Below, piece after piece: positions 45,646-55,235 of a DNA stretch of 64,000 nucleotides; within the stretch, counting starts at the first letter, position 1; each line of letters opens with the position of its first letter. The notes under the pieces were generated by a model that searched no databases, had not been told where the DNA came from, and saw only the letters and a list, made by a program, of their open reading frames with translations. The DNA is from Flavobacterium sp. UBA6721 (GTDB lineage Bacteria; Bacteroidota; Bacteroidia; Flavobacteriales; Flavobacteriaceae). A program made the translations under genes and the position numbers. The stretch spans positions 1-64,000 of the forward strand of contig DKIJ01000002.1 in the NCBI GenBank assembly GCA_002454195.1, written 5' to 3'.

Positions 45646-46869
45646 CTAAAAATAAGTGGAAACTCCAAGGCTAAATCCATCGGTAGTTGCCGGTGGGTTG
45701 CCTAAAATATCACGTTGTTTTTGAAAACGGTAATTTAATCTAAAAACGGTTTGTGCTGTCGGGCGGAAACTTATTGCTGGCATTACACTCCAAATTTCGT
45801 CTCCTATATTTTCACCAGTTTCATTAAAACGTCCAACATTCCAATCAACATATTCCAATCGACAAGCAAGATTTAATACTGCATTTTCCCAGCCTAAAAT
45901 ATTTTTTTTCAATAATGGCTGAATAATATCCATAAATCCTCCAAATTGTTTAGAGCCAAATTGTTGCCCATAGGTGCTCGGAACATCCACTTTGATCCAT
46001 GCCAGTTCTGATGTTATAAAAGTTTTAATTTTAGGAAGAGTGGTATTGTAGTCTAAAGCAAAAATTCTAACACGTCTTTTTTTGTCTATAATCATACCGT
46101 CATCTTGATATTTATTGTAAACCCCTCCCATATAGGAAAGTCCCAACTCTCCCAATTTTAGGTTTCGAATAGCTATTTTTCCTGTAAACAAGGGTACTCC
46201 GCTATTTATCTCCTCAAAACGTTCCGGATTATTTTTGGCAGCTGGAAGAAACGTTTTATTCTCAGTATTTTCAATTATCGAATTATCGAAACTTCCTGAA
46301 AAATAAGCCTCATATCCAAGCATCCAATCGTCTTTGTATTTTTTTCCAAAAAAACCAGCACCTGCATTGCTAAAAGTACTCGGTAACATTTGTGTTGCTG
46401 AAAGGGGTCTATCTGTAAATTCCCATTTTGGACCATCATGATTCTGATTGAAAGCCCCAATAGGATTCATAATTATACCTCCTCTAAAATTAACCAAGGG
46501 ATGAAATTCAACATCGACAGAGGCAAATTCTATGGCAATTTCCTTTCCACCTTCTTCAAATTCGATTTCACTTAAAAACTTCACGCGTTTACTGATTGCG
46601 GATGACATAAATACAGTTAATCGTCTGGCTTGAAATTGATGTCCCTCAGAAACTCCATCCGTATAAAGATGTTGCCAATTGGCTTCCAGATAACCTCCAA
46701 CGGCTATGGGGGTTTTCCCAATATTTAAAAAAGGACGGTTGTAAACCGCATCCATGTTTAAAGATTGCCTTGTGCTGTTTACAGGTTCTTTTTTTAACAA
46801 AACAGGATCAACTTGGGAATAAAAATTTAGGGAAAATAAAAGGGTTATGTAGAGGAATTTTAATCTCAT
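45646..46869 (-). CDS. Outer-membrane beta-barrel porin-like protein
   Basis: A 407-residue exported protein. MRLKFLYITLLFSLNFYSQV is a signal peptide. The body is full of alternating amphipathic strands (GGYLEANWQHLYTDG, FQARRLTVFMSSAISKRVKFLSEIEFEEGGKEIAIEF, LGLSYMGGVYNKYQDD), and it ends in aromatic Phe (GVSTYF), typical of Omp85-assembled barrels. It resembles phosphate-selective (OprO/P-like) porins. It is the last gene of an operon with a Rieske protein and a di-heme enzyme. Four bases overlap the Rieske gene's end. Confidence 0.82.
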   Translation of the reverse strand: MRLKFLYITLLFSLNFYSQVDPVLLKKEPVNSTRQSLNMDAVYNRPFLNIGKTPIAVGGYLEANWQHLYTDGVSEGHQFQARRLTVFMSSAISKRVKFLSEIEFEEGGKEIAIEFASVDVEFHPLVNFRGGIIMNPIGAFNQNHDGPKWEFTDRPLSATQMLPSTFSNAGAGFFGKKYKDDWMLGYEAYFSGSFDNSIIENTENKTFLPAAKNNPERFEEINSGVPLFTGKIAIRNLKLGELGLSYMGGVYNKYQDDGMIIDKKRRVRIFALDYNTTLPKIKTFITSELAWIKVDVPSTYGQQFGSKQFGGFMDIIQPLLKKNILGWENAVLNLACRLEYVDWNVGRFNETGENIGDEIWSVMPAISFRPTAQTVFRLNYRFQKQRDILGNPPATTDGFSLGVSTYF

Positions 46870-47306
46870 TTTAATGATATTTTAAGGGTGTTGTTGTCTA
46901 TTGTAATTGGAAAGTTTCTTAAATTTCTGTCAGCGGGACCATTTTCAACATTTCCTCTGTTACTAAATTCACTCCCATGTGCCGCACATTGTAATTTATC
47001 GCCAAAAACCTGTAATTCGGTTCCTTGGTGAGTACATTGCATTAATAATGCACTGTAATTATTCGTATCAAAACGATATACACAAATAGGATATTGAAGT
47101 TTTTCGTTTTGGATGATTACGTATTTTTTATATTTTGTTGTTTTGCTGTTTTTGATTTCAAAATCAGTTAACGGAACCAAAATATCAGAATCAACTATCT
47201 CTTTTTCCAAAACCCGGGAAGAACTACAACTTTGTAAAAAAGTAGCAGCAGTAATTCCGGCTAAACAACCAAAACCACAGGTTTTTAAAAATTCTTTTCT
47301 GTCCAT
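46866..47306 (-). CDS. Rieske [2Fe-2S] lipoprotein
   Basis: A 146-residue periplasmic protein. MDRKEFLKTCGFGCLAGIT and the lipobox LQSC (Cys27) indicate a lipid-anchored protein; there is one Arg and no twin-arginine motif. The cluster ligands are in CTHQG (Cys91, His93) and CAAHGSEF (Cys107, His110), which is the Rieske pattern. Probably an electron carrier between the di-heme enzyme and quinone or an outer protein. It overlaps the porin start by four bases and follows the di-heme gene by two. Confidence 0.92.
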   Translation of the reverse strand: MDRKEFLKTCGFGCLAGITAATFLQSCSSSRVLEKEIVDSDILVPLTDFEIKNSKTTKYKKYVIIQNEKLQYPICVYRFDTNNYSALLMQCTHQGTELQVFGDKLQCAAHGSEFSNRGNVENGPADRNLRNFPITIDNNTLKISLK

Positions 47307-47308
47307 AA

Positions 47309-48508
47309 TTACAATGATTTAATAAATTTAAGTAAAGCCTCTTTTTCCGATTGAGAAAGTTTCAGATAGTTTGTTTTACTGTTAGTTGCTTCACCACCAT
47401 GCATCAAAATGGCTTCTTCAATACTTCTTGCCCTTCCGTCATGCATCAGGAAATGGTTTCCGCCCTGAGAACCTTCAGAAAGTCCTATTCCCCATAAAGG
47501 AGGGGTTCTCCATTCATGCGTTTTTGCATTTCCTTCGGTATAGCCATCGTCTAAACCGCTTCCCATATCATGTAGTAATAAATCGGTATAAGGAGCAAAT
47601 GTTTTATAGGAAAGAGCTTTAATAGGTGAATGACCTGTCTTTAATTCAGATTTATGGCAACCTGTACAATTGATTTGATTAAAAACAGTTGCTCCCTGTT
47701 TTACAATAGCATCATTTTGATTGCGTTGTATAGGGGCTTTTAATGTTTGCAGGTAAAAAACAACGTCATTTACAGTGCTGGTGGCTACTTCAGGGTCAAT
47801 TTCCAGATTCGTATATACATCAATCGGTCTGAATACGGATGTTATCCCCATATCTTGGTTGTAGGCGTTTGCAGTTTGATGTAATAAACTATGGGCAGCT
47901 GCTTTTTTACCATAACGACCTATGTATTTCCCATTTTGAGAAATTGCAGTTGATGAAGGAATTACAAAATCTGGTATGTCTATCCAGTTTGGAACTCCAG
48001 ATATTCCATCGCCATCACTGTCGTTTGGATCTGCCATTGCTAAGATATCAGCATCGGTAACAAATTGGATAAATCCTAAACCGGTGTTTGCGGGTGGGGT
48101 AAACTTTGCAAAAGTAGCTCCGGCAGGAATTTGTTCAGGTATGAATCCGGGTAATCCTCTGTTTTGTAATTGTGGTGCTCCTTGGTGTAGGAATAAATTT
48201 CCTGTTTCGTCAATTTGTCCAAAACGGGTAAGTGTGGTAGAAGGATGTCCTTTACCATCACCGGCATGACAACTGATGCAACTTGTCGCAACAAATGTAG
48301 GGCCAAGTCCCGTTTCGCGTGTGAATACCTCATTGAATGCCACGTCACCTTTTAAGAAACGGGCTAATTCTTCGTGTGTTAGTCCTTCTACTGTTCCATC
48401 TAAAACTTCCTCATCAGCAGGGATATCAGTATAGGTAGGTTCACAGGATGTTAAACCAATCAAAAGAAACAAAGCAACTAAAGGGAAGTGTGAAATTTTA
48501 ATTTTCAT
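47309..48508 (-). CDS. Di-heme oxidoreductase (DHOR/DUF1111 family) lipoprotein
   Basis: A 399-residue lipoprotein (LTSC, Cys22) with two heme c sites: CISCH (Cys77, Cys80, His81) and CTGCH (Cys281, Cys284, His285). Between them a DPNDSDGDGISG segment looks like a calcium-binding loop. The GLGPTF...GHP and AHSLLHQTANAYNQDMG regions fit the COG3488 thiol oxidoreductase-like group. The true substrate is unknown. It is the first gene of the minus-strand operon; an 11-bp inverted repeat overlaps its start and promoter. Confidence 0.88.
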   Translation of the reverse strand: MKIKISHFPLVALFLLIGLTSCEPTYTDIPADEEVLDGTVEGLTHEELARFLKGDVAFNEVFTRETGLGPTFVATSCISCHAGDGKGHPSTTLTRFGQIDETGNLFLHQGAPQLQNRGLPGFIPEQIPAGATFAKFTPPANTGLGFIQFVTDADILAMADPNDSDGDGISGVPNWIDIPDFVIPSSTAISQNGKYIGRYGKKAAAHSLLHQTANAYNQDMGITSVFRPIDVYTNLEIDPEVATSTVNDVVFYLQTLKAPIQRNQNDAIVKQGATVFNQINCTGCHKSELKTGHSPIKALSYKTFAPYTDLLLHDMGSGLDDGYTEGNAKTHEWRTPPLWGIGLSEGSQGGNHFLMHDGRARSIEEAILMHGGEATNSKTNYLKLSQSEKEALLKFIKSL

Positions 48509-48558
48509 TACTCTAAATTTTATTTTTAGACAAAACTAAATAAATATTTTAGAGTAAT
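48507..48558. promoter_or_regulatory. Inverted repeat around promoter and start of the di-heme operon
   Basis: ATTACTCTAAA (48507-48517) pairs with TTTAGAGTAAT (48548-48558). The -7 box TAGTTTTG (minus strand, 48531-48538) lies in the loop, and the left arm overlaps the start codon. This is a plausible operator for a dimeric repressor, although only the sequence symmetry supports it. Confidence 0.5.
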
Positions 48559-48801
48559 ATTAATGTTTCTTTAACTATTTTAAATGCAATGTTTTAATAT
48601 TTGTTAAATAATGAAAAAAATAAAAGGCAAAAACATAAAGAACAAAGAACAAATGCAGTATACACAGTCTTCACATTATAATTATAACTTTAGTTTGTTC
48701 AATCTTGTTATTTAGGATTAGCTGCATAGGTTATACACTATTTTAATATTCATTTCGAATTATTATTTACAATAAAAATAAAAATTACTACTTTTACAGC
48801 A

Positions 48802-49128
48802 GTGAAACTTACAAATACCATATTATCAATTGTTTTTCTAATACTTTCGTGTATGCCTTGTGCAGATATGGAAGTGAATAGTGCTACACATACTCAAACA
48901 GAGTTTGCTTCAAACCACGAAAAACATACTCACAATAAAGAAAAAGATTTGTGTTCGCCATTTTGTATTTGCAGTTGTTGTGGTTCACAAATGGCTAATT
49001 ACTCTCAATCTATAATTATTGACTTTCCAATACCTTCTAATGGTATTAAAACACAATTACCTACATACAAATCAATTTTTACTTCCAATTTCTTCGGAAG
49101 TATTTGGCAACCACCTCAAATAGCATAA
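48802..49128 (+). CDS. DUF6660-like Cys/His-rich exported protein
   Basis: A 108-residue protein with a GTG start at 48802. MKLTNTILSIVFLILSCMPCAD is a signal; the mature part has a His/Glu stretch (NHEKHTHNKEKD) and a Cys cluster (CSPFCICSCCGSQ), then a Pro-rich end. Proteins of this type (DUF6660) precede CzcA-like pumps in Flavobacteria. A metal-sensing or metal-shuttling role in the periplasm is likely but unproven. The 293-base gap before it (48509-48801) holds the divergent promoter region and no gene. Confidence 0.8.
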   Translation: MKLTNTILSIVFLILSCMPCADMEVNSATHTQTEFASNHEKHTHNKEKDLCSPFCICSCCGSQMANYSQSIIIDFPIPSNGIKTQLPTYKSIFTSNFFGSIWQPPQIA

Positions 49129-49229
49129 TGATGCCCCTTCTTTTTGGACGGGGTTAGAATCTTGTGACCTTTTCACAAATAATAGCAGATGGTTTATCTG
49201 CTAATTTCTAATTCATTATAATATTTTCA

Positions 49230-52200
49230 ATGTTAGACAAAATCATACAATTTAGTATAAAGAACAAGTTTATTATACTTTTATTTACCCTTGTGCTTAT
49301 AGCCTGGGGGAGTTATTCTCTTAAAAACTTACCTCTGGATGCTCTGCCAGATGTAACCAATAATCAAGTACAAATTATTACTACTGCCCCCACATTGGCA
49401 AGTCAGGAAATAGAGCAATTAATTACCTATCCTCTTGAACAATCTGTAAAAACAATTCCCAAAGTAATCGAATTGCGAAGCATTTCTCGTTTCGGATTAT
49501 CGGTAGTAACCGTAGTTTTCAAGGACGATGTAGATATTTATTGGGCCAGAGCACAAGTTTCACAACGGCTAAAAGTAGCCGAAGAAAACATACCGGCATA
49601 TGCAGGAAAACCAGATTTAGGCCCTATTTCTACAGGTTTGGGCGAAATCTACCAATATGATGTTTATGCCAAAAAAGGCTATGAAGACAAATACGATGCC
49701 GTAAAATTGCGAACCATTCAGGATTGGATTATCATTCCTCAATTACAGGGAGTTGAAGGCGTAGCTGAAGTAAGTACATGGGGTGGAAAATTAAAACAAT
49801 ATGAAGTAGCGGTAAATCCAAATACCTTAAATAGTCTTGGAGTAACCATCACAGAAATATTTGATGCTTTAGAACAAAACAACCAAAATACAGGTGGTGC
49901 TTATATCGAAAAAGACCAATATTCTTATTTTATTCGTGGTGTTGGTATGGCTACCGGCATCAAAGATTTAGAAAATGTAGTAGTCAAAAATAGAAATGGT
50001 TCTCCTGTTTTAGTACGTGATGTAGCAGAAGTGAGAGAAGGATTTTCCTTGCGTTATGGAGCTTCTACAAAAGACGGGAAAGGCGAAATTGTTTGTGGTA
50101 TGGCCCTTATGCTGAAAGGTGAAAATTCAAAAGCCGTAACCGAAAGGGTAAAAGAAAGAATGGTTCAGATTAACAAAAGCCTGCCCGAGGGAGTTGTTGC
50201 CGAAGCCTTTATTGATAGAAGTAAATTAGTCGATAATGCCATTGGAACGGTAACGAAAAATTTACTTGAAGGAGCATTAATCGTAATTTTTGTACTGATT
50301 TTATTTCTTGGTAATCTTCGTGCGGGATTAATCGTTGCTTCCGTAATTCCGCTTTCGATGCTGGTTGCCGTTATACTTATGAACGCTTTTGGCGTCAGCG
50401 GAAACCTGATGAGTCTTGGAGCAATCGATTTTGGAATTATTGTCGATGGCGCAGTTATAATCGTCGAGGCCACAATGCATCATTTACAGAAACTCAAAAG
50501 AAAAAAAGATTTAACCCAATCTGAAATGGATGAAGAAGTATATCAATCTGCTTCAAAAATTAGAAATAGTGCTGCTTTTGGGGAAATCATTATCTTAATT
50601 GTCTATTTGCCAATTCTGGCATTAGTAGGAACAGAAGGTAAAATGTTCAAACCTATGGCAATGACGGTAGGATTTGCTGTAATCGGAGCCTTTATTCTTT
50701 CTTTGACTTATGTTCCTATGATGAGTGCCATGTTCTTATCCAAAAATACAGAACACAAATCTAATTTCAGTGACCGTATGATGGCTTGGTTAGAGGGTAT
50801 ATATACCCCATTTCTTGAAAAAGCATTACTTTTCAAAAAAACCGTTCTGGCAATCTCATTAGGATTATTTGTCCTGGCAATCGTAATTTTTCAAAATATG
50901 GGTGGCGAGTTTATTCCAACAATTGAGGAAGGGGATTTAGCTATTAATGCTACTATTATGACAGGAAGTTCGCTTTCGCAAATGGTAAAAACGACTACAG
51001 AATACGAAAAAATTCTAAAAGCAAAATTCCCCGAAATAAAAACGATTGTGACTAAAATAGGCAGCGGCGAAATACCAACCGATCCAATGCCAATTGAAAG
51101 CGGAGATATGATTATTGTATTGAAAGACAAAAGTGAATGGACTGGCGATTATGACAACTGGGAAGATTTAGCCAATGCAATGAAAGAAGAAATGGAAGCC
51201 ATTCCAGGTGCCAATATAGAAATTTCACAGCCAATCCAGATGAGATTCAACGAATTGATGACAGGAAGCCGAAGTGATATTGCCATTAAAATATTTGGTG
51301 ATGATTTAGAAACTTTAGGAAACAAAGCTACCGAGTTAATAAGCAAAATCAATAAAATTGAAGGTGTGGGCGATTTAAAAGCCGATAAAGTAACCGGATT
51401 GCCGCAAATTACTGTAAAATACGACTATAATAAAATAGCATTATACGGTTTGAATATTACTGATATCAATCAAATTATCCGTTCCTCATTTGCAGGAGAA
51501 AGTGCCGGTAAAATCTATGAAGAAAGCAAACGATTTGATGTAGTAGTAAGAATGAATGCTACTAATAGAAGTGATATTACTGATGTAAGTAACCTTTTTA
51601 TTCCTCTGCCTAATGGTCAACAAGTGCCGCTTTCACAAGTAGCAACGGTTTCGTATGAACAAGGTCCTGTTCAGGTTTCCCGTGAAAATGGTAGACGTAG
51701 AATTACTGTTGGATTAAACGTTCGTGGTCGTGATATTAAAAGTGTTGTCGAAGAGATTCAGCAAAAATTAGACAAAGATTTTAAACTTCCAGCAGGTTAT
51801 TACGTAACCTATGGCGGACAGTTTGAAAACTTGATTGAAGCTACTAAAAGACTTTCGGTAGCGGTGCCAATTGCATTAGGATTAATAATGGTTCTTTTAT
51901 TTTTTACATTCAATAGTATGAAGCAGGCGGGATTAATATTTACCGCTATTCCACTATCAGCTATTGGTGGTGTTTTTGCCTTGTGGATGCGAGGAATGCC
52001 TTTTAGTATTTCGGCAGGAATTGGATTTATAGCCCTTTTCGGAATTGCAGTGCTAAATGGAATTGTATTGATTTCCTATTTCAACCAGCTAAAAACCGAA
52101 GGAATAACCGATCCATTGCAACGAGTTTTAATGGGTACAAAAACACGATTACGTCCTGTTTTAATGACAGCTGCTGTAGCCTCTTTAGGTTTTATGCCAA

Positions 52201-53552
52201 TGGCATTATCAACAAGCGGTGGTGCCGAAGTACAAAAACCATTGGCAACCGTAGTTATTGGCGGATTATTATCAGCCACGTTATTGACATTGATTGTTTT
52301 ACCAATTTTATATTTACTCTTTGAGAAAGGAATTAAAGGAAGAAGAAAAAAAATAAAAACATCATTCGTTACCTCAATTGTTTTATTGATAAGTAGTTTT
52401 TCTTTTGCTCAAAACAGTCAGCCTATTTCACTTCAAAAAGCAATAGAAATGGCAAAAACAAACAATATCGATTTAAAAATTGCCGATAAGGAAATTGAAA
52501 AACAAACAGTGCTGAAAAAGACTGCCTTTCAGGCAGATCCTTTGCAAATACAGTACCAGGGCGGGCAATTTAATAGTAAGTATTATGACAGTAATGTTTC
52601 GATACAACAGTATTTCCCAATAGGAAGAATTACAAAAGCCAACCGACAATTGCAGGAAGAATTGGTAAAGCTAGCAGAAAAGCGAAAAGCATTATCAGAA
52701 TTTGAAATTGAAAAAGCGGTATCAATCGCTTACTATCAATATTTATACGGCGTTACTATTCAAAAGCTAAATGCAGATTTATTAGCTATTTATTCTAAAT
52801 TTCTGAAGAATGCAGAACTTCGTTTTGAAACAGGCGAAAGTGGAAAAATTGAAGTAATTAGTGCCAAAGCAAAATCGAAAGAAATTGAAACACAACAAGC
52901 ACAACTCGAATTTGATTTAGCGATTTATCAAAAGCAATTACAGTTTTTTATTCAAACCGAAGACAATATTGTACCCGATAGCGCAACACCAATGAAGTTT
53001 TCAATGCTGTCGGATGAAAACCAATCTAAAGCAGCAACTTTAGTAAGTGACTATTATACACAACAAATTTCGGTATATCAAAAAGAAGCCAATACGTTTA
53101 AAGCAATGCGAACTCCAAAATTAGGATTGGGTTATTTTGCACAAACCATTGATACCAAATCTTATTTTCAAGGATTTACCGCAGGTTTACAAATTCCTTT
53201 ATTTGGTGGTGTATATTCGGCAAAAGCAAAAGCATCAGCCATTAGTATTTCGCAATCCCAATTAGAATTGGATAAAAATAAATTGGCTTTGAAGTTAAAA
53301 ATGCAGGAATTGAAAAATGATTTCGAAAAACAGCAAAAAGCATTAGAATACTATCAAAAAGAAGGTTTGCAATATGCAGAACAGATTATTGCAACAGCGC
53401 AAAAAAGTTATGCTAATGGCGATATGAGTTATTGGATGTACATCAGTTTTTTAAATCAGGCTATCGACATCAAAAAACAAAATGCCGAAGCTACCAATGC
53501 TTACAATCAAAGTGCCATTCAATTACAATTCCCATCCATTTCTAACAATTAA
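49230..53552 (+). CDS. CzcA/CusA heavy-metal RND pump fused to a TolC-like outer-membrane factor
   Basis: A 1440-residue fusion. Residues 1-1040 are a heavy-metal RND pump: MLDKIIQFSIKNKFIILLF, PLDALPDVTNNQV, and GAIDFGIIVDGAVIIVE with the proton-relay Asp in TM4. The C-terminus continues without a stop into FVTSIVLLISSFSFAQ (about 1047-1062), a signal-peptide-like segment, and then a coiled-coil TolC-family protein (LQKAIEMAKTNNIDLKIADKEIEKQ and IPLFGGVYSAKAKASAI). Cleavage after SFA-Q could free the OMF. Such fusions are common in Bacteroidota CzcA. Likely exports Cu+, Zn2+, Co2+ or Cd2+. The adaptor is encoded 11 bases later. Confidence 0.93.
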   Translation: MLDKIIQFSIKNKFIILLFTLVLIAWGSYSLKNLPLDALPDVTNNQVQIITTAPTLASQEIEQLITYPLEQSVKTIPKVIELRSISRFGLSVVTVVFKDDVDIYWARAQVSQRLKVAEENIPAYAGKPDLGPISTGLGEIYQYDVYAKKGYEDKYDAVKLRTIQDWIIIPQLQGVEGVAEVSTWGGKLKQYEVAVNPNTLNSLGVTITEIFDALEQNNQNTGGAYIEKDQYSYFIRGVGMATGIKDLENVVVKNRNGSPVLVRDVAEVREGFSLRYGASTKDGKGEIVCGMALMLKGENSKAVTERVKERMVQINKSLPEGVVAEAFIDRSKLVDNAIGTVTKNLLEGALIVIFVLILFLGNLRAGLIVASVIPLSMLVAVILMNAFGVSGNLMSLGAIDFGIIVDGAVIIVEATMHHLQKLKRKKDLTQSEMDEEVYQSASKIRNSAAFGEIIILIVYLPILALVGTEGKMFKPMAMTVGFAVIGAFILSLTYVPMMSAMFLSKNTEHKSNFSDRMMAWLEGIYTPFLEKALLFKKTVLAISLGLFVLAIVIFQNMGGEFIPTIEEGDLAINATIMTGSSLSQMVKTTTEYEKILKAKFPEIKTIVTKIGSGEIPTDPMPIESGDMIIVLKDKSEWTGDYDNWEDLANAMKEEMEAIPGANIEISQPIQMRFNELMTGSRSDIAIKIFGDDLETLGNKATELISKINKIEGVGDLKADKVTGLPQITVKYDYNKIALYGLNITDINQIIRSSFAGESAGKIYEESKRFDVVVRMNATNRSDITDVSNLFIPLPNGQQVPLSQVATVSYEQGPVQVSRENGRRRITVGLNVRGRDIKSVVEEIQQKLDKDFKLPAGYYVTYGGQFENLIEATKRLSVAVPIALGLIMVLLFFTFNSMKQAGLIFTAIPLSAIGGVFALWMRGMPFSISAGIGFIALFGIAVLNGIVLISYFNQLKTEGITDPLQRVLMGTKTRLRPVLMTAAVASLGFMPMALSTSGGAEVQKPLATVVIGGLLSATLLTLIVLPILYLLFEKGIKGRRKKIKTSFVTSIVLLISSFSFAQNSQPISLQKAIEMAKTNNIDLKIADKEIEKQTVLKKTAFQADPLQIQYQGGQFNSKYYDSNVSIQQYFPIGRITKANRQLQEELVKLAEKRKALSEFEIEKAVSIAYYQYLYGVTIQKLNADLLAIYSKFLKNAELRFETGESGKIEVISAKAKSKEIETQQAQLEFDLAIYQKQLQFFIQTEDNIVPDSATPMKFSMLSDENQSKAATLVSDYYTQQISVYQKEANTFKAMRTPKLGLGYFAQTIDTKSYFQGFTAGLQIPLFGGVYSAKAKASAISISQSQLELDKNKLALKLKMQELKNDFEKQQKALEYYQKEGLQYAEQIIATAQKSYANGDMSYWMYISFLNQAIDIKKQNAEATNAYNQSAIQLQFPSISNN

Positions 53553-53563
53553 TAATTTCTACA

Positions 53564-54832
53564 ATGAAAAATATAAAGATAAATACAATTTCAAATATCA
53601 AAATTAAAACCACACTCTTACTTCTTACTTCTTGCCTCTTACTTCTTACTTCTTGTGGAGAAAAGAAAACAGAAGAAGCAGCTCACGAAGAAGAAAAATC
53701 AGAAAATGAAGTAGCATTAACTGCTATACAATACAAAACTGTTGGAATTCAAACAGGTTCTGTAGAAAATAGAAATTTGAATTTAGTGATTAAAGCCAAT
53801 GGATACACTACAGTTCCACCACAAAATATGGCAAATGTTTCTACTTTAATTGGTGGAACGGTTAAAGATATTTTAGTTCTGGAAGGCACGTATGTAAACA
53901 AAGGAAAAGTATTGGCTACCATTCAAAACCTGGAAGTAGTTGAAATGCAGGAAAATTATAATTCGGCTATTGCCAATATTGAATACCTGCAATTAGAATA
54001 CAATCGTCAGAAAACATTAAGCGACCAAGATGTAAATCCTAGAAAATTGCTACAGGAAGTAAAAGCAAAATTAGCAATTGAAAAAGCAAGAGCTAAAGCA
54101 TCTAAAGATAAATTACAGGCTTTGAATATGAGTACTAAAGGATCAAGTGTGGTACCAATAGTTTCGCCGATATCAGGTTATATTGGGAAAATTAATATTG
54201 CCAAAGGAGCATTTGCTGAAACAGGAATTACACTTTTTGAAGTGGTGGATAATAGTCAGATGCATTTGGATCTGAATGTCTATGAAAAAGATTTAGGATC
54301 TATTGCCGTAGGACAAACGATAGACTTCATCTTAACAAATCAAGGAAATAAATCTATAAAAGGAAAAATATTTGGGATCAATAAATCATTTTCAAACGAA
54401 AGTAAAACCGTAGCCGTTCACGCCAAAATTAATCCGGCTGATTCCAAGGATTTAATTTCGGGAATGTATGTTTCTGCCAATATCAGTATTAAAAATGCCA
54501 CTGTTCCTGCCCTGCCAAAAGATGCTGTAGTAAAAAATGGCGATAAATATTTTGTTTACATTCAGGAAGAACACGAAGAAAAGGCTACAGCTAAAAAACC
54601 TGAAGCTCACGAGCATAAAGAAGGCGAAGCACATTCTGAAGAAACAGCAGGCGAAGAAGAAGGACACAACGAAATTCATTTCAAAGCAATTGAAGTTGTA
54701 CCAGGAACTACGGATTTAGGTTATACAGAAGTGAAATTTGTGGAAGAAATCCCTGCCGATGCAAAAATTGTAACCAAAGGTGCTTTCTATTTACTATCTG
54801 CATCGAAAGGTGGTGGAGAACACGAACATTAA
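53564..54832 (+). CDS. RND periplasmic adaptor (CusB/CzcB-like) lipoprotein
   Basis: A 422-residue membrane-fusion protein. The N-terminal leader contains the duplicated phrase LLLLTSC-LLLLTSC, so there are two possible lipoboxes. The barrel-sandwich and coiled-coil parts follow: YTTVPPQNMANVSTLIGGTV, VVEMQENYNSAIANIEYLQLEY and VVPIVSPISGYIGKINIAKGA. A His/Glu-rich loop (HEHKEGEAHSEE near 350-370) is a likely metal-binding extension. It forms the middle link between the pump and its outer channel. Confidence 0.92.
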   Translation: MKNIKINTISNIKIKTTLLLLTSCLLLLTSCGEKKTEEAAHEEEKSENEVALTAIQYKTVGIQTGSVENRNLNLVIKANGYTTVPPQNMANVSTLIGGTVKDILVLEGTYVNKGKVLATIQNLEVVEMQENYNSAIANIEYLQLEYNRQKTLSDQDVNPRKLLQEVKAKLAIEKARAKASKDKLQALNMSTKGSSVVPIVSPISGYIGKINIAKGAFAETGITLFEVVDNSQMHLDLNVYEKDLGSIAVGQTIDFILTNQGNKSIKGKIFGINKSFSNESKTVAVHAKINPADSKDLISGMYVSANISIKNATVPALPKDAVVKNGDKYFVYIQEEHEEKATAKKPEAHEHKEGEAHSEETAGEEEGHNEIHFKAIEVVPGTTDLGYTEVKFVEEIPADAKIVTKGAFYLLSASKGGGEHEH

Positions 54833-55122
54833 TAATTGAACAAAAATAGTGGAACAACATAAGTACAATTACTCTGTCTGGAATCAAACAATATTTGAAA
54901 TGTTTTTTTCTGCCTTTATTGAGTTTATATAATTATGCTCCACAATCTTGGTTTGCGATTTATCAAGGCTAACATCTAATAGGCTATATTCCATGTAAGA
55001 GAAGATTGGAAATCATTCGCAATAGTGAAGTTTTAAAATTTTTGCTAATGAGAATTGTAACAAAAGGCGGCATTCTTTGTAAATGCAAAAATAACCAACA
55101 AAGGGCAAGAGTAAATTGTAAT

Positions 55123-55186
55123 ACCCATTGGAGGCAATTATTTAAAACAGTAATTCACTTCTTTTAAATTAATTGCTCCAATGGGT
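55123..55186 (+). terminator. Long inverted repeat after the efflux operon
   Basis: ACCCATTGGAGGCAATTA (55123-55140) pairs, with one bulge, with TAATTGCTCCAATGGGT (55170-55186). The loop is 29 bases. It could be a terminator or a repeat element. The 403-base gap 54833-55235 otherwise contains nothing I recognise. Confidence 0.45.
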
Positions 55187-55235
55187 TAATTAATCTAAAA
55201 TTACAGAAACCCAAAATCTTTAATACGATAAATTT

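Noticed and set aside
54452..54719. Overlapping ORFs inside the RND adaptor gene
   Set aside because: They are shadows of the His/Glu-rich coding region in other frames.
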